From Desmospora activa DSM 45169 (GTDB lineage Bacteria > Bacillota > Bacilli > Thermoactinomycetales > DSM-45169), in contig NZ_PZZP01000002.1 of the NCBI RefSeq assembly GCF_003046315.1, positions 434,001 to 498,000 of the forward strand: DNA of 64,000 bases. The letters run 5' to 3'. Below are positions 32,977 to 41,436 of the stretch, piece after piece. Below the pieces are notes generated by a model. The model was not told the origin of the DNA. It saw only the letters and a program-made list of their open reading frames with translations, and did no database searches. The position numbers and the translations under genes were made by a program. Positions within the stretch are counted from its first letter, which is position 1. Each line of letters starts with the position of its first letter.

Positions 32977-34661
32977 TGCTCCTGCAACAACTTCCGCACT
33001 TGAATAGAAGAACGTCGTCCGCCACTCCGCGCCGCTTCCGTCCGCACACGACGGCTTAGATCGCTGGGGTTGGCACGGATATCTGCAATGGATTGGGTGA
33101 GTACCGCTTGAATCTTTTGGATGTCGGTTGCCCGCGGCTGATCCGCATCGATTCCGTCAATTTGTTCATCTAAGGCGCCCAAGGTGGCAAAAGATTGGAT
33201 ATCGTAGGCCATAGAGGGAACTTTGCGGGTCACTTCTTCCAGTTCTTCTATGGAGCGGCGGGTGATGCGGGCAGCAGACGGTTTGGACATGGCATGAACC
33301 TGAACCCCTTCGTCGTTGAGGGCGAGAAGGCGATTGGCCTGAAATCCGTGTGCTAAAAAGGCTCCGGAGATTGCTTTACCCACGATCAGGGCGATGACGG
33401 GGTGGCCCGCCATCCGGGCTGATGCATATGCGTCTGCCGCCGCAGCACAGGCGTAGGAGATACCCAGCAATTCCTCCCGGTAACCATAGGCCTGACTCGG
33501 CACATCCACAATGGCGACAATGGCACGACGATGGCCGTCCCGGTCTTCCTCCATCGCTTGACGGACCACTTTTGCGATTGCCCAACCTTCCTCCAACCCG
33601 ACCTCTCCGTGCCGCGCCCGTGGAAACCGGGCGGAAGGGTTTGGTACAACGGAAATAAAACGGACCGGTTCTCCATTCAGCTGCGCATCGGCGAACTGAA
33701 CAGAGGGAACCTCCCCTTTTACACCCGACATCCCCGTCAAAGCCTTTAGCCATATGCGCCCTCGGCTAACGGATACCCCTTCCACGGAATGCGACAACTG
33801 TTGAATATCGCTTCCCTCGCTGCTCGGTAAAGGCTCCGCCCAGATCTTCTCCAGAGTAGCCCCATCCAAAGGACGGGTCGGATCCACCCGGCTCAGGAGC
33901 GATTGATATTCCTCCACCTGTTCCGTACGGTGCAACTTCGGCAGCGGTGCAGCAAAGGCTCGCCGAATCGCAGCTCCAATCGCATCGACATCATCGGCCA
34001 CCAGTTCATCGATAAACCCGACTCCATGGCGGCGGGTAGCCCCGATCGCATCCCAGACCCGTTGGCGATCGCAGGAGTCCAGCTCCTCGATGCCTGCCTC
34101 CTGTTCGATCACTTCGGGACCGTTTAGTCCAAAGCGCCCCTCCCGCGTCATGATCAAAGTAGTAAACAGTGACGCCGTGATCGACATCCCGCCAAAGCAT
34201 CCCACTTTCCCTGGGATCACCCCGACAACAGGGACATGGCGGCGTAGAGCGACGACCGCTGCGATCATCTCAGAAATGGCTAACAACCCATGGTTGGCCT
34301 CTTGGAGCCGCACACCACCGGTATCAAAGATGACGACGGGACGCGTGGTCACGCCCCGCTCGTTGTCGTGAAGTGCTAATTCCAGCGCTCCTGCGATTTT
34401 GGCGCCGGAAACCTCCCCAATGCCCCCACCCTGAAAAGAACCCTCAATCGATAAGACGACCGCCGGCTCCCCGTCGATCCGACCGCGAGCGACCACAACC
34501 CCGTCATCGCTCTGGGGAACAATTCCTTGCGGAAGCAAATGGGGCGATTCAATTCGATCAAAAGGATCGAGCAATTCCCGAAAAGTTCCCTGATCGAGAA
34601 TAGAGACGGCACGCTCCCGTGCGCTCAATTCCACAAAGCTCCGTTTAATTGCCTGCTTCAT
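32946..34661 (-). CDS. mdcDE: Fused malonate decarboxylase beta and gamma subunits
   Basis: Protein of 571 residues joining two carboxyltransferase-fold subunits that are usually separate. Residues ~1-280 are MdcD-like (SFVELSARERAVSILDQG; PVVIFDTGGVRLQEANHGL; GKVGCFGGMSITASL). Residues ~295-560 are MdcE-like (GRIWLKALTG; VVPNPSARFPRARHGEVGL; VDVPSQAYGYREELLGI; GKAISGAFLAHGFQANR). Together they decarboxylate malonyl-S-ACP to acetyl-S-ACP. No stop or frameshift lies at the junction (about residues 280-295), so it is a genuine fusion. It overlaps mdcC by 17 bases upstream and mdcG by 31 bases downstream. Confidence 0.92.
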   Translation of the reverse strand: MKQAIKRSFVELSARERAVSILDQGTFRELLDPFDRIESPHLLPQGIVPQSDDGVVVARGRIDGEPAVVLSIEGSFQGGGIGEVSGAKIAGALELALHDNERGVTTRPVVIFDTGGVRLQEANHGLLAISEMIAAVVALRRHVPVVGVIPGKVGCFGGMSITASLFTTLIMTREGRFGLNGPEVIEQEAGIEELDSCDRQRVWDAIGATRRHGVGFIDELVADDVDAIGAAIRRAFAAPLPKLHRTEQVEEYQSLLSRVDPTRPLDGATLEKIWAEPLPSSEGSDIQQLSHSVEGVSVSRGRIWLKALTGMSGVKGEVPSVQFADAQLNGEPVRFISVVPNPSARFPRARHGEVGLEEGWAIAKVVRQAMEEDRDGHRRAIVAIVDVPSQAYGYREELLGISYACAAAADAYASARMAGHPVIALIVGKAISGAFLAHGFQANRLLALNDEGVQVHAMSKPSAARITRRSIEELEEVTRKVPSMAYDIQSFATLGALDEQIDGIDADQPRATDIQKIQAVLTQSIADIRANPSDLSRRVRTEAARSGGRRSSIQVRKLLQEQWETFCHTTC

Positions 34662-34950
34662 GCAATCCCACCTCCAACGCCTGTTCCAGTCGCAGTTTCA
34701 CCACGCCGGGTGTGGCTCCGAAATCATTGATTGTCACATTAGCAGCCACATCGTGAATGGTAAAAAATCGCTCCAACACCGCTTGCCATGTTTGGCCAAA
34801 TCCTTCGCTACCGGTTCTCACGACGATCCGGGCTTTTGGCTCTTCCGAGCCCTCCAGCAACACTTCAAGATCCCCGGAGCCCACCACTCCGACATGGGCT
34901 CGATTTTTTAATGGTTTAGTCGCCGCGTATTCAAAGGACAGGGTTTCCAT
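34645..34950 (-). CDS. mdcC: Malonate decarboxylase acyl carrier subunit
   Basis: Small carrier of 101 residues. The serine that takes the dephospho-CoA-type prosthetic group lies in VGVVGSGDLEVLLE (about residues 23-36). The C-terminal half has the family's NDFGATPGVVKLRLEQALE. ATG 34950 is chosen since GGAGGTGGC precedes it; it starts 20 bases inside the end of mdcB. The carrier shuttles acetyl and malonyl groups between MdcA and MdcDE. Confidence 0.9.
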   Translation of the reverse strand: METLSFEYAATKPLKNRAHVGVVGSGDLEVLLEGSEEPKARIVVRTGSEGFGQTWQAVLERFFTIHDVAANVTINDFGATPGVVKLRLEQALEVGLHEAGN

Positions 34951-35830
34951 TCCCGCCACCTCCGGTTGGTCTGATATTCCTACCACTCACTCGATCCAAA
35001 AACAGAGTCGCCGCCAGCAAGTCGGCGCTTCCCCCCGGGGATGCGCGGCGTTCCAGCAACTTTACATCTAATCGTTTTAGCGCTTCCCATCCCGCAGCAG
35101 TGGAGGCTCCTCCCTGTGCTAAAATCTCTCGTGCCCCTGTTTGGGCCATCGTTAACGCTTCGATTCCCCCTCGATGGAGCAAACAGGTATCCTCTACTCG
35201 CACGATCAGAGAAACCAGGGTGTCCAATCGAGCGTAACGCTCACTCATCCCACGCTGACGCGCCTTGTGTAAAGTTGGCAAAGCGACATCGATCACATGG
35301 GGAAACCCGTTTTGCGCTTCCCCCACTGCTCCCGTCACTCCGTACCGTCTGCAAACCTGAGACCCATTGGTTTCAGCTACCGGTGCCCAACGATCCCGAT
35401 ACCGAGCGATGGTTCCAGCCGTCATCGCGATTTGCTCCGGAGCCGCTCCCCGTTCATGGATCGCCGCACCGGCCACGAGGAGACCTAAGGCCCAAATCGC
35501 TCCCTTGTGGGTGTTGGTGCCCCCGGTAGCTTGAAACATCGCCCGCTCCCCCTCCCGCCCGATCTGAGCCAGTTCTTCCCGCAGTTCTTGATCAGGCCTT
35601 TTTCCGACAGCAGCATCCACCATCGCAGCAAATGCGTCGGTAAGAGAGTGAGCAGAACGGAGCATCAAATCTATATCGAGATCCGTATGAGCACCAGAAC
35701 TCTCTCGATCCACCAACCCTGGTTTAGGGGTAAGTTCCGCTTCCTCGATCAAGGACTGGACCGCCAACATCGCCAGCTCTCTTCGATCCCCCGTCACTTT
35801 CCCAGCGACAATCGTCAATTCCTTCATCAT
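34931..35830 (-). CDS. mdcB: Triphosphoribosyl-dephospho-CoA synthase
   Basis: Enzyme of 299 residues, related to CitG, that makes the prosthetic-group precursor from ATP and dephospho-CoA. Characteristic segments are LTPKPGLVDRESSGAHTDLD, TGGTNTHKGAIWALG, and RRASPGGSADLLAATLFL near the C-terminus. CGGAG lies six bases before ATG 35830; the gene begins in the last codons of mdcA (4-base overlap). It feeds MdcG, which loads MdcC. Confidence 0.93.
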   Translation of the reverse strand: MMKELTIVAGKVTGDRRELAMLAVQSLIEEAELTPKPGLVDRESSGAHTDLDIDLMLRSAHSLTDAFAAMVDAAVGKRPDQELREELAQIGREGERAMFQATGGTNTHKGAIWALGLLVAGAAIHERGAAPEQIAMTAGTIARYRDRWAPVAETNGSQVCRRYGVTGAVGEAQNGFPHVIDVALPTLHKARQRGMSERYARLDTLVSLIVRVEDTCLLHRGGIEALTMAQTGAREILAQGGASTAAGWEALKRLDVKLLERRASPGGSADLLAATLFLDRVSGRNIRPTGGGGNGNPVL

Positions 35831-37491
35831 AACCAACTCCGGAAACGAACCGGTGGCTCATACAAACCACCCGACCATTCCGCGAGATCTTCCACGTTTT
35901 TAGCGGCCAGCAGCGAGCGCTTTGCCTCCGTACGACGAATACCCAAATCCTCGGGAAAAGCCACTATCCCCTCGCGGCGCAACTGTTCCAACCGCCCCCT
36001 ATCGAAAGATAGACCCGTAGGCGATACCCCGGCGATTGCGGACAACGCCTCCCGCCGCTCCTCCAAACTGTGCGCCTGATAGAGATAAGCGATTCCCTCT
36101 TCCGTCACCACATGGGTAACATCATCTCCATAAATCATCACAGGAGTCGTGGCCAAACCGGCCCGCTCAGCGACATCGATGGCATCCAGGGATTCAACGA
36201 TCACCGGAGCGTTCCCTGCTTGGAAGGTCTCCACCATCTGAACCACCAACTTTCGCCCACGGCCGAGGGGATCATCTCCCCTTTTCATCTCCAGCCAGGC
36301 GGGCGTTGCATGGCGGCGGCCGCCGGGATCATGCCCCATGTTAGGAGCGCCACCGAACCCCGACAGTCGTCCGGACGTTACTGTGGAGGAGTTACCGTCT
36401 CGATCCATCTGCAATGTCGAACCAATAAAAAGGTCTACGGCGTATAGCCCTGCTACTTGTGACATCGTACGATTGGAACGCAAGCTGCCGTCCGGACCGG
36501 TAAAAAAGATGTCAGGACGGGCGGCCACATATCGTTCCATCCCCACTTCCCCGCCGAAACAGTGGACACTTTCCACCCATCCGCTCTCAATCGCTGGAAT
36601 TAAGGTGGGGTGCGGGTTTAACGCCCAATGTTTGCATATCTTCCCCTTCAGTCCAAGCCGCTCCCCATAGGTAGGTAGCAACAGCTCGATTGCGGCGGTG
36701 TTAAAGCCGATGCCATGGTTTAGCGATTGGACCTGGTGACGTTCATAAATACCGCGAATCGCCATCATTCCCATCAAGATCTGCAACTCCGTAATATGCT
36801 GCGGATCGCGGGTAAACAGGGGCTCCAATTGATACGGCTGATCCGCTTCCACGATAAAATCCACCCATGAGCCAGGGATATCCACCCGCGGCAACTCCTC
36901 CGTCAACTCATTCACCTGGGCGATCACAATTCCGTCTTTAAAGGCCGTCGCCTCCACCAGGGTAGGAGTCTCCTCCGTGTTGGCTCCCGTGTACAAATTG
37001 CCGGCTTCATCCGCTTTATCTGCCGCCACCAGGGCCACGTTGGGAATCAAATCGATAAAGAGTCGCCCGAACAACTCTAAGTACGTATGGATCGCTCCCA
37101 TTTGCAGAATGCCGTCTTCCAGCATCTGCGCGATTCGGAGGCTTTGAGGACCCGCATAGGAGAAATCTACTCTCTCCGCGATCCCCTTTTCAAAAATATC
37201 CAGATGTTCCGGCCGGGAAATACTAGACATAATGAGATGCAATCGCTGAATTTTCCCCGGATTCACTTGGGCCAGAGCATCGGACAAAAAAGACGCCTGT
37301 TTCTGGTTGTTCCCCTCCAACACCACACGATCTTTTGGTGCGAGCAGCACCTCCAGCGCCTCTACCATCCGGTTTGTCGGAATCACTTTTCCTGATGCGC
37401 ACCGTTTTGCTTCTACAAGGCGGCGGGTCTTTTCCTCTCGCCGCCGGGTCCAGGACCGTTGCGATGGTGGGGTTTGTACGGATGGATTCAT
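35827..37491 (-). CDS. mdcA: Malonate decarboxylase alpha subunit (acetyl-S-ACP:malonate ACP transferase)
   Basis: Protein of 554 residues, the full family length. It swaps acetyl for malonyl on the carrier so that decarboxylation can cycle. Recognisable are TRRREEKTRRL and KVIPTNRMVEALEVLL at the N-terminus, LEGNNQKQASFLSDAL, LNHGIGFNTAAIELLLPTYG, SVHCFGGEVGMERY, GFGGAPNMGHDPGGRRH and IYGDDVTHVVTEEGIAYL. AGGAGGCG precedes the ATG. It is three bases from mdcH and overlaps mdcB, so the operon is tightly packed. Confidence 0.96.
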   Translation of the reverse strand: MNPSVQTPPSQRSWTRRREEKTRRLVEAKRCASGKVIPTNRMVEALEVLLAPKDRVVLEGNNQKQASFLSDALAQVNPGKIQRLHLIMSSISRPEHLDIFEKGIAERVDFSYAGPQSLRIAQMLEDGILQMGAIHTYLELFGRLFIDLIPNVALVAADKADEAGNLYTGANTEETPTLVEATAFKDGIVIAQVNELTEELPRVDIPGSWVDFIVEADQPYQLEPLFTRDPQHITELQILMGMMAIRGIYERHQVQSLNHGIGFNTAAIELLLPTYGERLGLKGKICKHWALNPHPTLIPAIESGWVESVHCFGGEVGMERYVAARPDIFFTGPDGSLRSNRTMSQVAGLYAVDLFIGSTLQMDRDGNSSTVTSGRLSGFGGAPNMGHDPGGRRHATPAWLEMKRGDDPLGRGRKLVVQMVETFQAGNAPVIVESLDAIDVAERAGLATTPVMIYGDDVTHVVTEEGIAYLYQAHSLEERREALSAIAGVSPTGLSFDRGRLEQLRREGIVAFPEDLGIRRTEAKRSLLAAKNVEDLAEWSGGLYEPPVRFRSWL

Positions 37492-37494
37492 CGT

Positions 37495-38427
37495 TTACGC
37501 CTCCTTTTGTATCCGTTTTGTTAAGATTGCAGCCGATCTCACACCACTATCGTCCACCGCCAGCGATCGTACCTCCGGAAAGGCGTTGGTCGCCAAGCGG
37601 GTCAAGACAGAGCCGGGTGGCATCTCCACATAAAGGCGGACACCCACTTCCACCAGCAGCGAGGTGGCATCAAACCAACGGACAGGGTGGGAAACCCCCA
37701 GCGCCAAATCCTCCTTTACCACTTCTGCTCGTCGTAACAAGCGACCTCGACGATTTCCGGCAAATGGCATACGCGGCTCCCGCACCGTTATATCGTCTAA
37801 AGCCGCAGCCAATCGTTTCGATACGCCTTTCAACAAGGGACAGTGAGAAGGAACACTCACATCGAGGAGATGCGCTTGGCGAGCTCCCTCTCTGAAAGCG
37901 GCGGCAAATACCTGCTCCAGCCCCGTTATGCTCCCAGCAATCACAATCTGGTCGCAAGCGTTAAAATTGGCGGGGTAAACCGGATCATCCGGTGATTGGA
38001 CTGATTCCACCAGGGAGAGCAACCGTTGTTCCCCCATGCCTGTCACCACTCCCATCCCATAACCGCGAGGATAAGCTTCTTCCATCAGACAGCCGCGCAA
38101 CCGTACCATCTGCAGTGCATCCCGAAAATCCAAAACCCCTGCCGTCACCGCTGCCCCGAAGGCACCGACAGAGTGACCTGCCACCGCATCGGGTATCGCC
38201 CCCTCTTCCATCAATACACGCGCTGTCGCCACACCGGCGATAAGCAGACAAACTTGTGTCACTGTGGTGGATGATAAGCGTTCGGCTCGATCCAGCTCAC
38301 GCACATTCTCTTCCAGCACTTCTCCCGCCTCCACCAGGGTGCGGGCCACCGCCGGATGATCGGGCAGATGGCGGAGCATCCCCGGATATTGAGAGCCTTG
38401 CCCTGGAAACTGGTATGCAACCCTCAT
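37495..38427 (-). CDS. mdcH: Malonate decarboxylase-specific malonyl-CoA acyltransferase
   Basis: FabD-like acyltransferase of 310 residues that primes the carrier with malonyl groups from malonyl-CoA. The N-terminal QFPGQGSQYPGM and the nucleophile elbow GHSVG (S86) are present, followed by the family arginine region MVRLRGCLMEEA, and SVPSHCPLL with the second catalytic histidine. ATG 38427 is chosen because GGGGGGAG lies just upstream. It is the first gene of the operon, divergent from the gntR gene across a 110-base region. Confidence 0.92.
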   Translation of the reverse strand: MRVAYQFPGQGSQYPGMLRHLPDHPAVARTLVEAGEVLEENVRELDRAERLSSTTVTQVCLLIAGVATARVLMEEGAIPDAVAGHSVGAFGAAVTAGVLDFRDALQMVRLRGCLMEEAYPRGYGMGVVTGMGEQRLLSLVESVQSPDDPVYPANFNACDQIVIAGSITGLEQVFAAAFREGARQAHLLDVSVPSHCPLLKGVSKRLAAALDDITVREPRMPFAGNRRGRLLRRAEVVKEDLALGVSHPVRWFDATSLLVEVGVRLYVEMPPGSVLTRLATNAFPEVRSLAVDDSGVRSAAILTKRIQKEA

Positions 38428-38461
38428 GGACTCCCCCCTTAAATAAGCCCTCTCTTTCTTT

Positions 38462-38479
38462 ACATTTGGTGCCAGATGT
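38462..38479. promoter_or_regulatory. Candidate operator between mdcH and the GntR gene
   Basis: ACATTTGGTGCCAGATGT is an 18-base near-palindrome (arms ACAT-TGG / CCA-ATGT) in the middle of the 110-base divergent region. Its position allows one dimeric regulator to control both promoters, which suits the adjacent FCD-type GntR protein. Confidence 0.5.
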
Positions 38480-38537
38480 GCTACTTTCTCTGGGTAGAAA
38501 AATCCGAAAAATCTTTCGCAACGGGAGCGATCGCCAT

Positions 38538-39194
38538 ATGACCGCAAAAATCCAAGTGGACAATTCCCTTCCCCATCTCATCGCCAATGACATCACGGAA
38601 CGAATCATGAACCAACAGTTGCAACCGGGTGAGCAATTACGGGAAGGGGAGGTGTCAGATCGGTTCGGCACCAGCCGTGCCCCGGTACGAGAAGCGTTTT
38701 ATCTGTTGGAAGTAGCTGGCCTGATCGAACGACTCCCTCGCCGTGGCTGTCGTGTCAAGGCATACAGCTGGTCGGAAATGATCGACATCGTAGAATTGCG
38801 CAATGTGATGGAACTTCTCGCCCTCAAACGCTATACCCCGAAAACCGCAGCCCCCCATTTAAAGAACATGCAAGAAATTCTCCGATCAATGGAAGAGCGG
38901 TTCACGGAAGATGACAAGGAAGCCTACTCCCACTTAAACCAACAGTTTCACCGTTGTATCATTCGTTTTTCCGGCAGCAAGTTGATTGAGACCCACTACT
39001 CCCGCTTAAGCGCTCCCTTGCGTGTATTGATCAACAAGTCCTGGGAAGGGGAAACCCTAGATCAATCGATCAAGGATCATCAGCAGATCGTAAAAACCTT
39101 ATTAGAAGAGGATATAGAAAAAGCTGCCGAAATCCTAAGTGTACATAATCTAGCTACCATTACCCGGTTAAAAAAGCATTACCAATCTTCCTAA
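38538..39194 (+). CDS. GntR/FCD family regulator of malonate genes
   Basis: Protein of 218 residues. The winged helix-turn-helix spans about residues 10-75 (LIANDITERIMNQQLQPGEQL, GTSRAPVREAFYLLEVAGLIERLPRRG), followed by an all-helical FCD effector domain (MIDIVELRNVMELLAL; LNQQFHRCIIRFSG; DHQQIVKTLLEED). FCD regulators usually bind carboxylic acids, which suits malonate, and GntR-type MdcY controls malonate genes in Acinetobacter. ATG 38538 with GGGAG upstream begins the conserved sequence; a longer upstream frame lacks homology. It is divergent from mdcH and convergent with madM (14-base gap). Confidence 0.88.
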   Translation: MTAKIQVDNSLPHLIANDITERIMNQQLQPGEQLREGEVSDRFGTSRAPVREAFYLLEVAGLIERLPRRGCRVKAYSWSEMIDIVELRNVMELLALKRYTPKTAAPHLKNMQEILRSMEERFTEDDKEAYSHLNQQFHRCIIRFSGSKLIETHYSRLSAPLRVLINKSWEGETLDQSIKDHQQIVKTLLEEDIEKAAEILSVHNLATITRLKKHYQSS

Positions 39195-39208
39195 GGAAGC
39201 CCTCCCCC

Positions 39209-39973
39209 TTATCCCAGTAGCGCCCGCAGGAGGAGAAAGAAAACGGAGGGGACCAACAAGCACCCCAATGCGGTGTAAAAGGTGGCGGTCATCGCGCCGT
39301 AGGGGACCAGTTTAGGATCAGTGGCTGCCAACCCACCGGCCACCCCGCTGGTGGTCCCCATGAGCCCCCCGTAGACCATGGCTGAACGGGGATTATCCAA
39401 TCCAATAAATTTGGCGATAAACGGAGTTCCGATCATTACTAAGATCGATTTCACCAATCCCGCTGCGATGCTAAGGGTGATCACATCAGACGCCGCACCG
39501 ATCGCGGTTCCCGTAACCGGACCGACGATGTATGTCACCGCCCCCGCCCCAATGGTGGTTACACTAACCGCATCCGTATATCCAAACGCCATCGCGACTG
39601 CTCCACCAACGACAAAAGAGATGCCTACTCCGAAAAATAGCGAGATCACCCCATTCCAACCTGACTTTTTTAACTCCTCCAGGTTAGCGCCAAAGGCTGT
39701 CGCTACAATCGCAAAATCCCGCAGCATCGCCCCTCCCATCAAACCGATACCCGAAAACATCTGGATATCGGCCAGTCCCTTCTCTCCACCCGTTTGAACG
39801 CCACCCAGATAAGCCAGAAACAATCCAAGGATAATCGCAATCGCCGAACCGTGTAACCTTCCCTTGGTCAATTTGTCGGACAACACATAGGAGAGATACG
39901 TTGCAATCCCCACAATGGCAAAAGCCGCCACCAACCCGTTTTCCTCAAAAACGGCGATCAGCGTCTCCTTCAC
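39209..39973 (-). CDS. madM: Malonate transporter, MadM subunit
   Basis: Polytopic membrane protein of 254 residues with about seven to eight hydrophobic segments; with MadL it forms the two-subunit malonate/Na+ symporter. Characteristic text: LHGSAIAIILGLFLAYLGG, GLMGGAMLRDFAIVATA, VSVTTIGAGAVTYIVGPVTG and MVYGGLMGTTSGVAGG. Its GTG start overlaps the madL stop as GTGA, so translation is coupled. It supplies substrate to the Mdc enzyme encoded next door. Confidence 0.93.
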   Translation of the reverse strand: MKETLIAVFEENGLVAAFAIVGIATYLSYVLSDKLTKGRLHGSAIAIILGLFLAYLGGVQTGGEKGLADIQMFSGIGLMGGAMLRDFAIVATAFGANLEELKKSGWNGVISLFFGVGISFVVGGAVAMAFGYTDAVSVTTIGAGAVTYIVGPVTGTAIGAASDVITLSIAAGLVKSILVMIGTPFIAKFIGLDNPRSAMVYGGLMGTTSGVAGGLAATDPKLVPYGAMTATFYTALGCLLVPSVFFLLLRALLG

Positions 39974-40365
39974 GCCGGCCGCCCCCCTTCGTTTTTATGT
40001 CCCGCTTTTTTCTTTACCCCACTCCCGCTGAGGACGGGAACCAGGAAGAAACCAGCCAAAGTAGCGCAAAGCCCAGCCATGATCGCTAAAGGACCGCCCT
40101 TTAATGCCGTTACCACGTTTTGCTGAGCGGCCATGGCGACCACAATCGGGATATACATCGCACTCCAAAAAGAGAGTCCCGCCTTGGATTTCTGGTTCAA
40201 TTTACCCCTCTTCTCCAGGTAATCCACCGTCAAAATCAACAAAAGCATCGCAATTCCAATCCCGCCCACATTGGCGTCGATGCCGATGAGATCCCCCAAC
40301 CATCCGCCGATAACCACGCCCGCCAACATACACCCACCCAACAAAGCAACCCCGTAGATTACCAT
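39970..40365 (-). CDS. madL: Malonate transporter, MadL subunit
   Basis: Small membrane protein of 131 residues with four hydrophobic segments. MVIYGVALLGGCMLAGVVIGGWLGDLIGI and NVGGIGIAMLLLI at the N-terminus are typical of MadL; the C-terminal tail is cytosolic and basic (KKKAGHKNEGG). AGGAGGAAAG precedes the ATG. The upstream region carries two palindromes and a cre-like site, so the transporter may be under both specific and catabolite control. Confidence 0.92.
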   Translation of the reverse strand: MVIYGVALLGGCMLAGVVIGGWLGDLIGIDANVGGIGIAMLLLILTVDYLEKRGKLNQKSKAGLSFWSAMYIPIVVAMAAQQNVVTALKGGPLAIMAGLCATLAGFFLVPVLSGSGVKKKAGHKNEGGRPA

Positions 40366-40393
40366 TTTCTTTCCTCCTCTGTATCAGTGCTTA

Positions 40394-40433
40394 GATCGAT
40401 CATCGATCGGGAGTTCGGTCGATTGTCGACAAT
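40394..40433 (-). promoter_or_regulatory. Two palindromes upstream of madL
   Basis: GATCGAT-C-ATCGATC (40394-40408) and ATTGTCGACAAT (40422-40433) are both perfect palindromes, 28 bases apart centre to centre and 30-70 bases before the madL start. They look like operator sites. They do not match the near-palindrome in the mdcH-gntR region, so they may serve another regulator. Confidence 0.4.
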
Positions 40434-40463
40434 TTTTATCTGAAAAAAAGATTAATTCATTCT

Positions 40464-40477
40464 ATAAAGCGCTTTCA
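40464..40477 (-). promoter_or_regulatory. cre-like site (CcpA) upstream of madL
   Basis: The minus strand reads TGAAAGCGCTTTAT, matching the catabolite-responsive element TGWAANCGNTNWCA except at the last two positions. It lies about 100 bases before madL, which suggests repression by preferred sugars. Confidence 0.5.
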
Positions 40478-40671
40478 TTTAAGCTACCATACTCTTCTTC
40501 CTTGGTCAATAGCAACGAATCGATCCTTAATCGCACAAAAAGAGGAAACAAATAAGGCCAACCGTTTGGTGGCCCACATTCCCTTTCTCATGGATGCTAG
40601 TTGGGGGAGAACGGATAACCTTACAACCTTGCGTCCCATTATAGATGGATTGCGGGGTTTGCCTATTTTAA

Positions 40672-40712
40672 GACACCAAAAAAGCGGGTATAATACCCGC
40701 TTTTTTGGTGTC
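40672..40712. terminator. Perfect 20-bp palindromic terminator
   Basis: GACACCAAAAAAGCGGGTAT, one centre base, then its exact complement. A-run and T-run flank a GC stem, so it works on either strand. It lies 87 bases after the ywhD stop on the minus strand. Confidence 0.9.
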
Positions 40713-40798
40713 CTAGCAAGTCGGTTCCGTACTGGACTTAAGTGTAACGCAAGGCGGTAACAGTGAGCAAGCCGCACCACCGATGGTTCACAAAGCGT

Positions 40799-41296
40799 TC
40801 ATTTTTCCCCGAGAACATTTTTTAGCTCGGTGGGAGAGTTTAACCACATCGCCTCATCATTTTCCTGCAACAAATTTTTTAATGCCTGTCTTTCCGTTGT
40901 CCCCAACTGATCCAGGCGAATGCGACGCTTGAGTGCATCATCCATGCGGTTGACGTGATCGGCGAGATTTTTCCATCCGCGGCGGGCTTCCCGGTCGATC
41001 CGCATCGGACAAGCCGCCGCCCCGGCATAATACGACCCCTGTTCATTACGGTCAATCGCCACCCATACCACCCAATACTCCTTTCCGGCGGGAGTATCGG
41101 CGGGGTCGCCGGAAAACTTAATCCCCCGTTCCACCCTGCTCTTGGCATGGATCAATCCCAAATCGATCCGCGCTTCCTCACCGTCAATCAGAACGGATGA
41201 CAAGTTGCTCAGATTGAGTGTGCCAGTATAATAACCACCGTGGGTAGTGGAATCACCACTGATAATGTTAAATCCGGAACTTTTCTTTTTCGGCAT
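40799..41296 (-). CDS. ywhD: YwhD family protein
   Basis: Soluble protein of 165 residues matching the Bacillus YwhD family: GFNIISGDSTTHGGYYTGTL near the start, IDLGLIHAKSRVERGIKF, YWVVWVAIDRNEQG, RRGWKNLADHVNRMDDALKR. The family's biochemical role is not known. In Bacillus subtilis ywhD lies near a class A penicillin-binding protein gene (ywhE/pbpG) and speE-speB; here those genes lie about 10 kb away, separated by the malonate module. A single-gene unit with a strong terminator. Confidence 0.88.
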   Translation of the reverse strand: MPKKKSSGFNIISGDSTTHGGYYTGTLNLSNLSSVLIDGEEARIDLGLIHAKSRVERGIKFSGDPADTPAGKEYWVVWVAIDRNEQGSYYAGAAACPMRIDREARRGWKNLADHVNRMDDALKRRIRLDQLGTTERQALKNLLQENDEAMWLNSPTELKNVLGEK

Positions 41297-41436
41297 GCTA
41301 TCGCCCCCCTGTGATCAATCCTTTCTTCCATCTTATCTTATCTGGATACAAGGGTGCAAAAGCGAGTCTATTGATAACTCTCTCCCTTCCAATTTTAAAT
41401 GATCGCTTTGCTAGGATACGACTTTCTTACTTTCCC

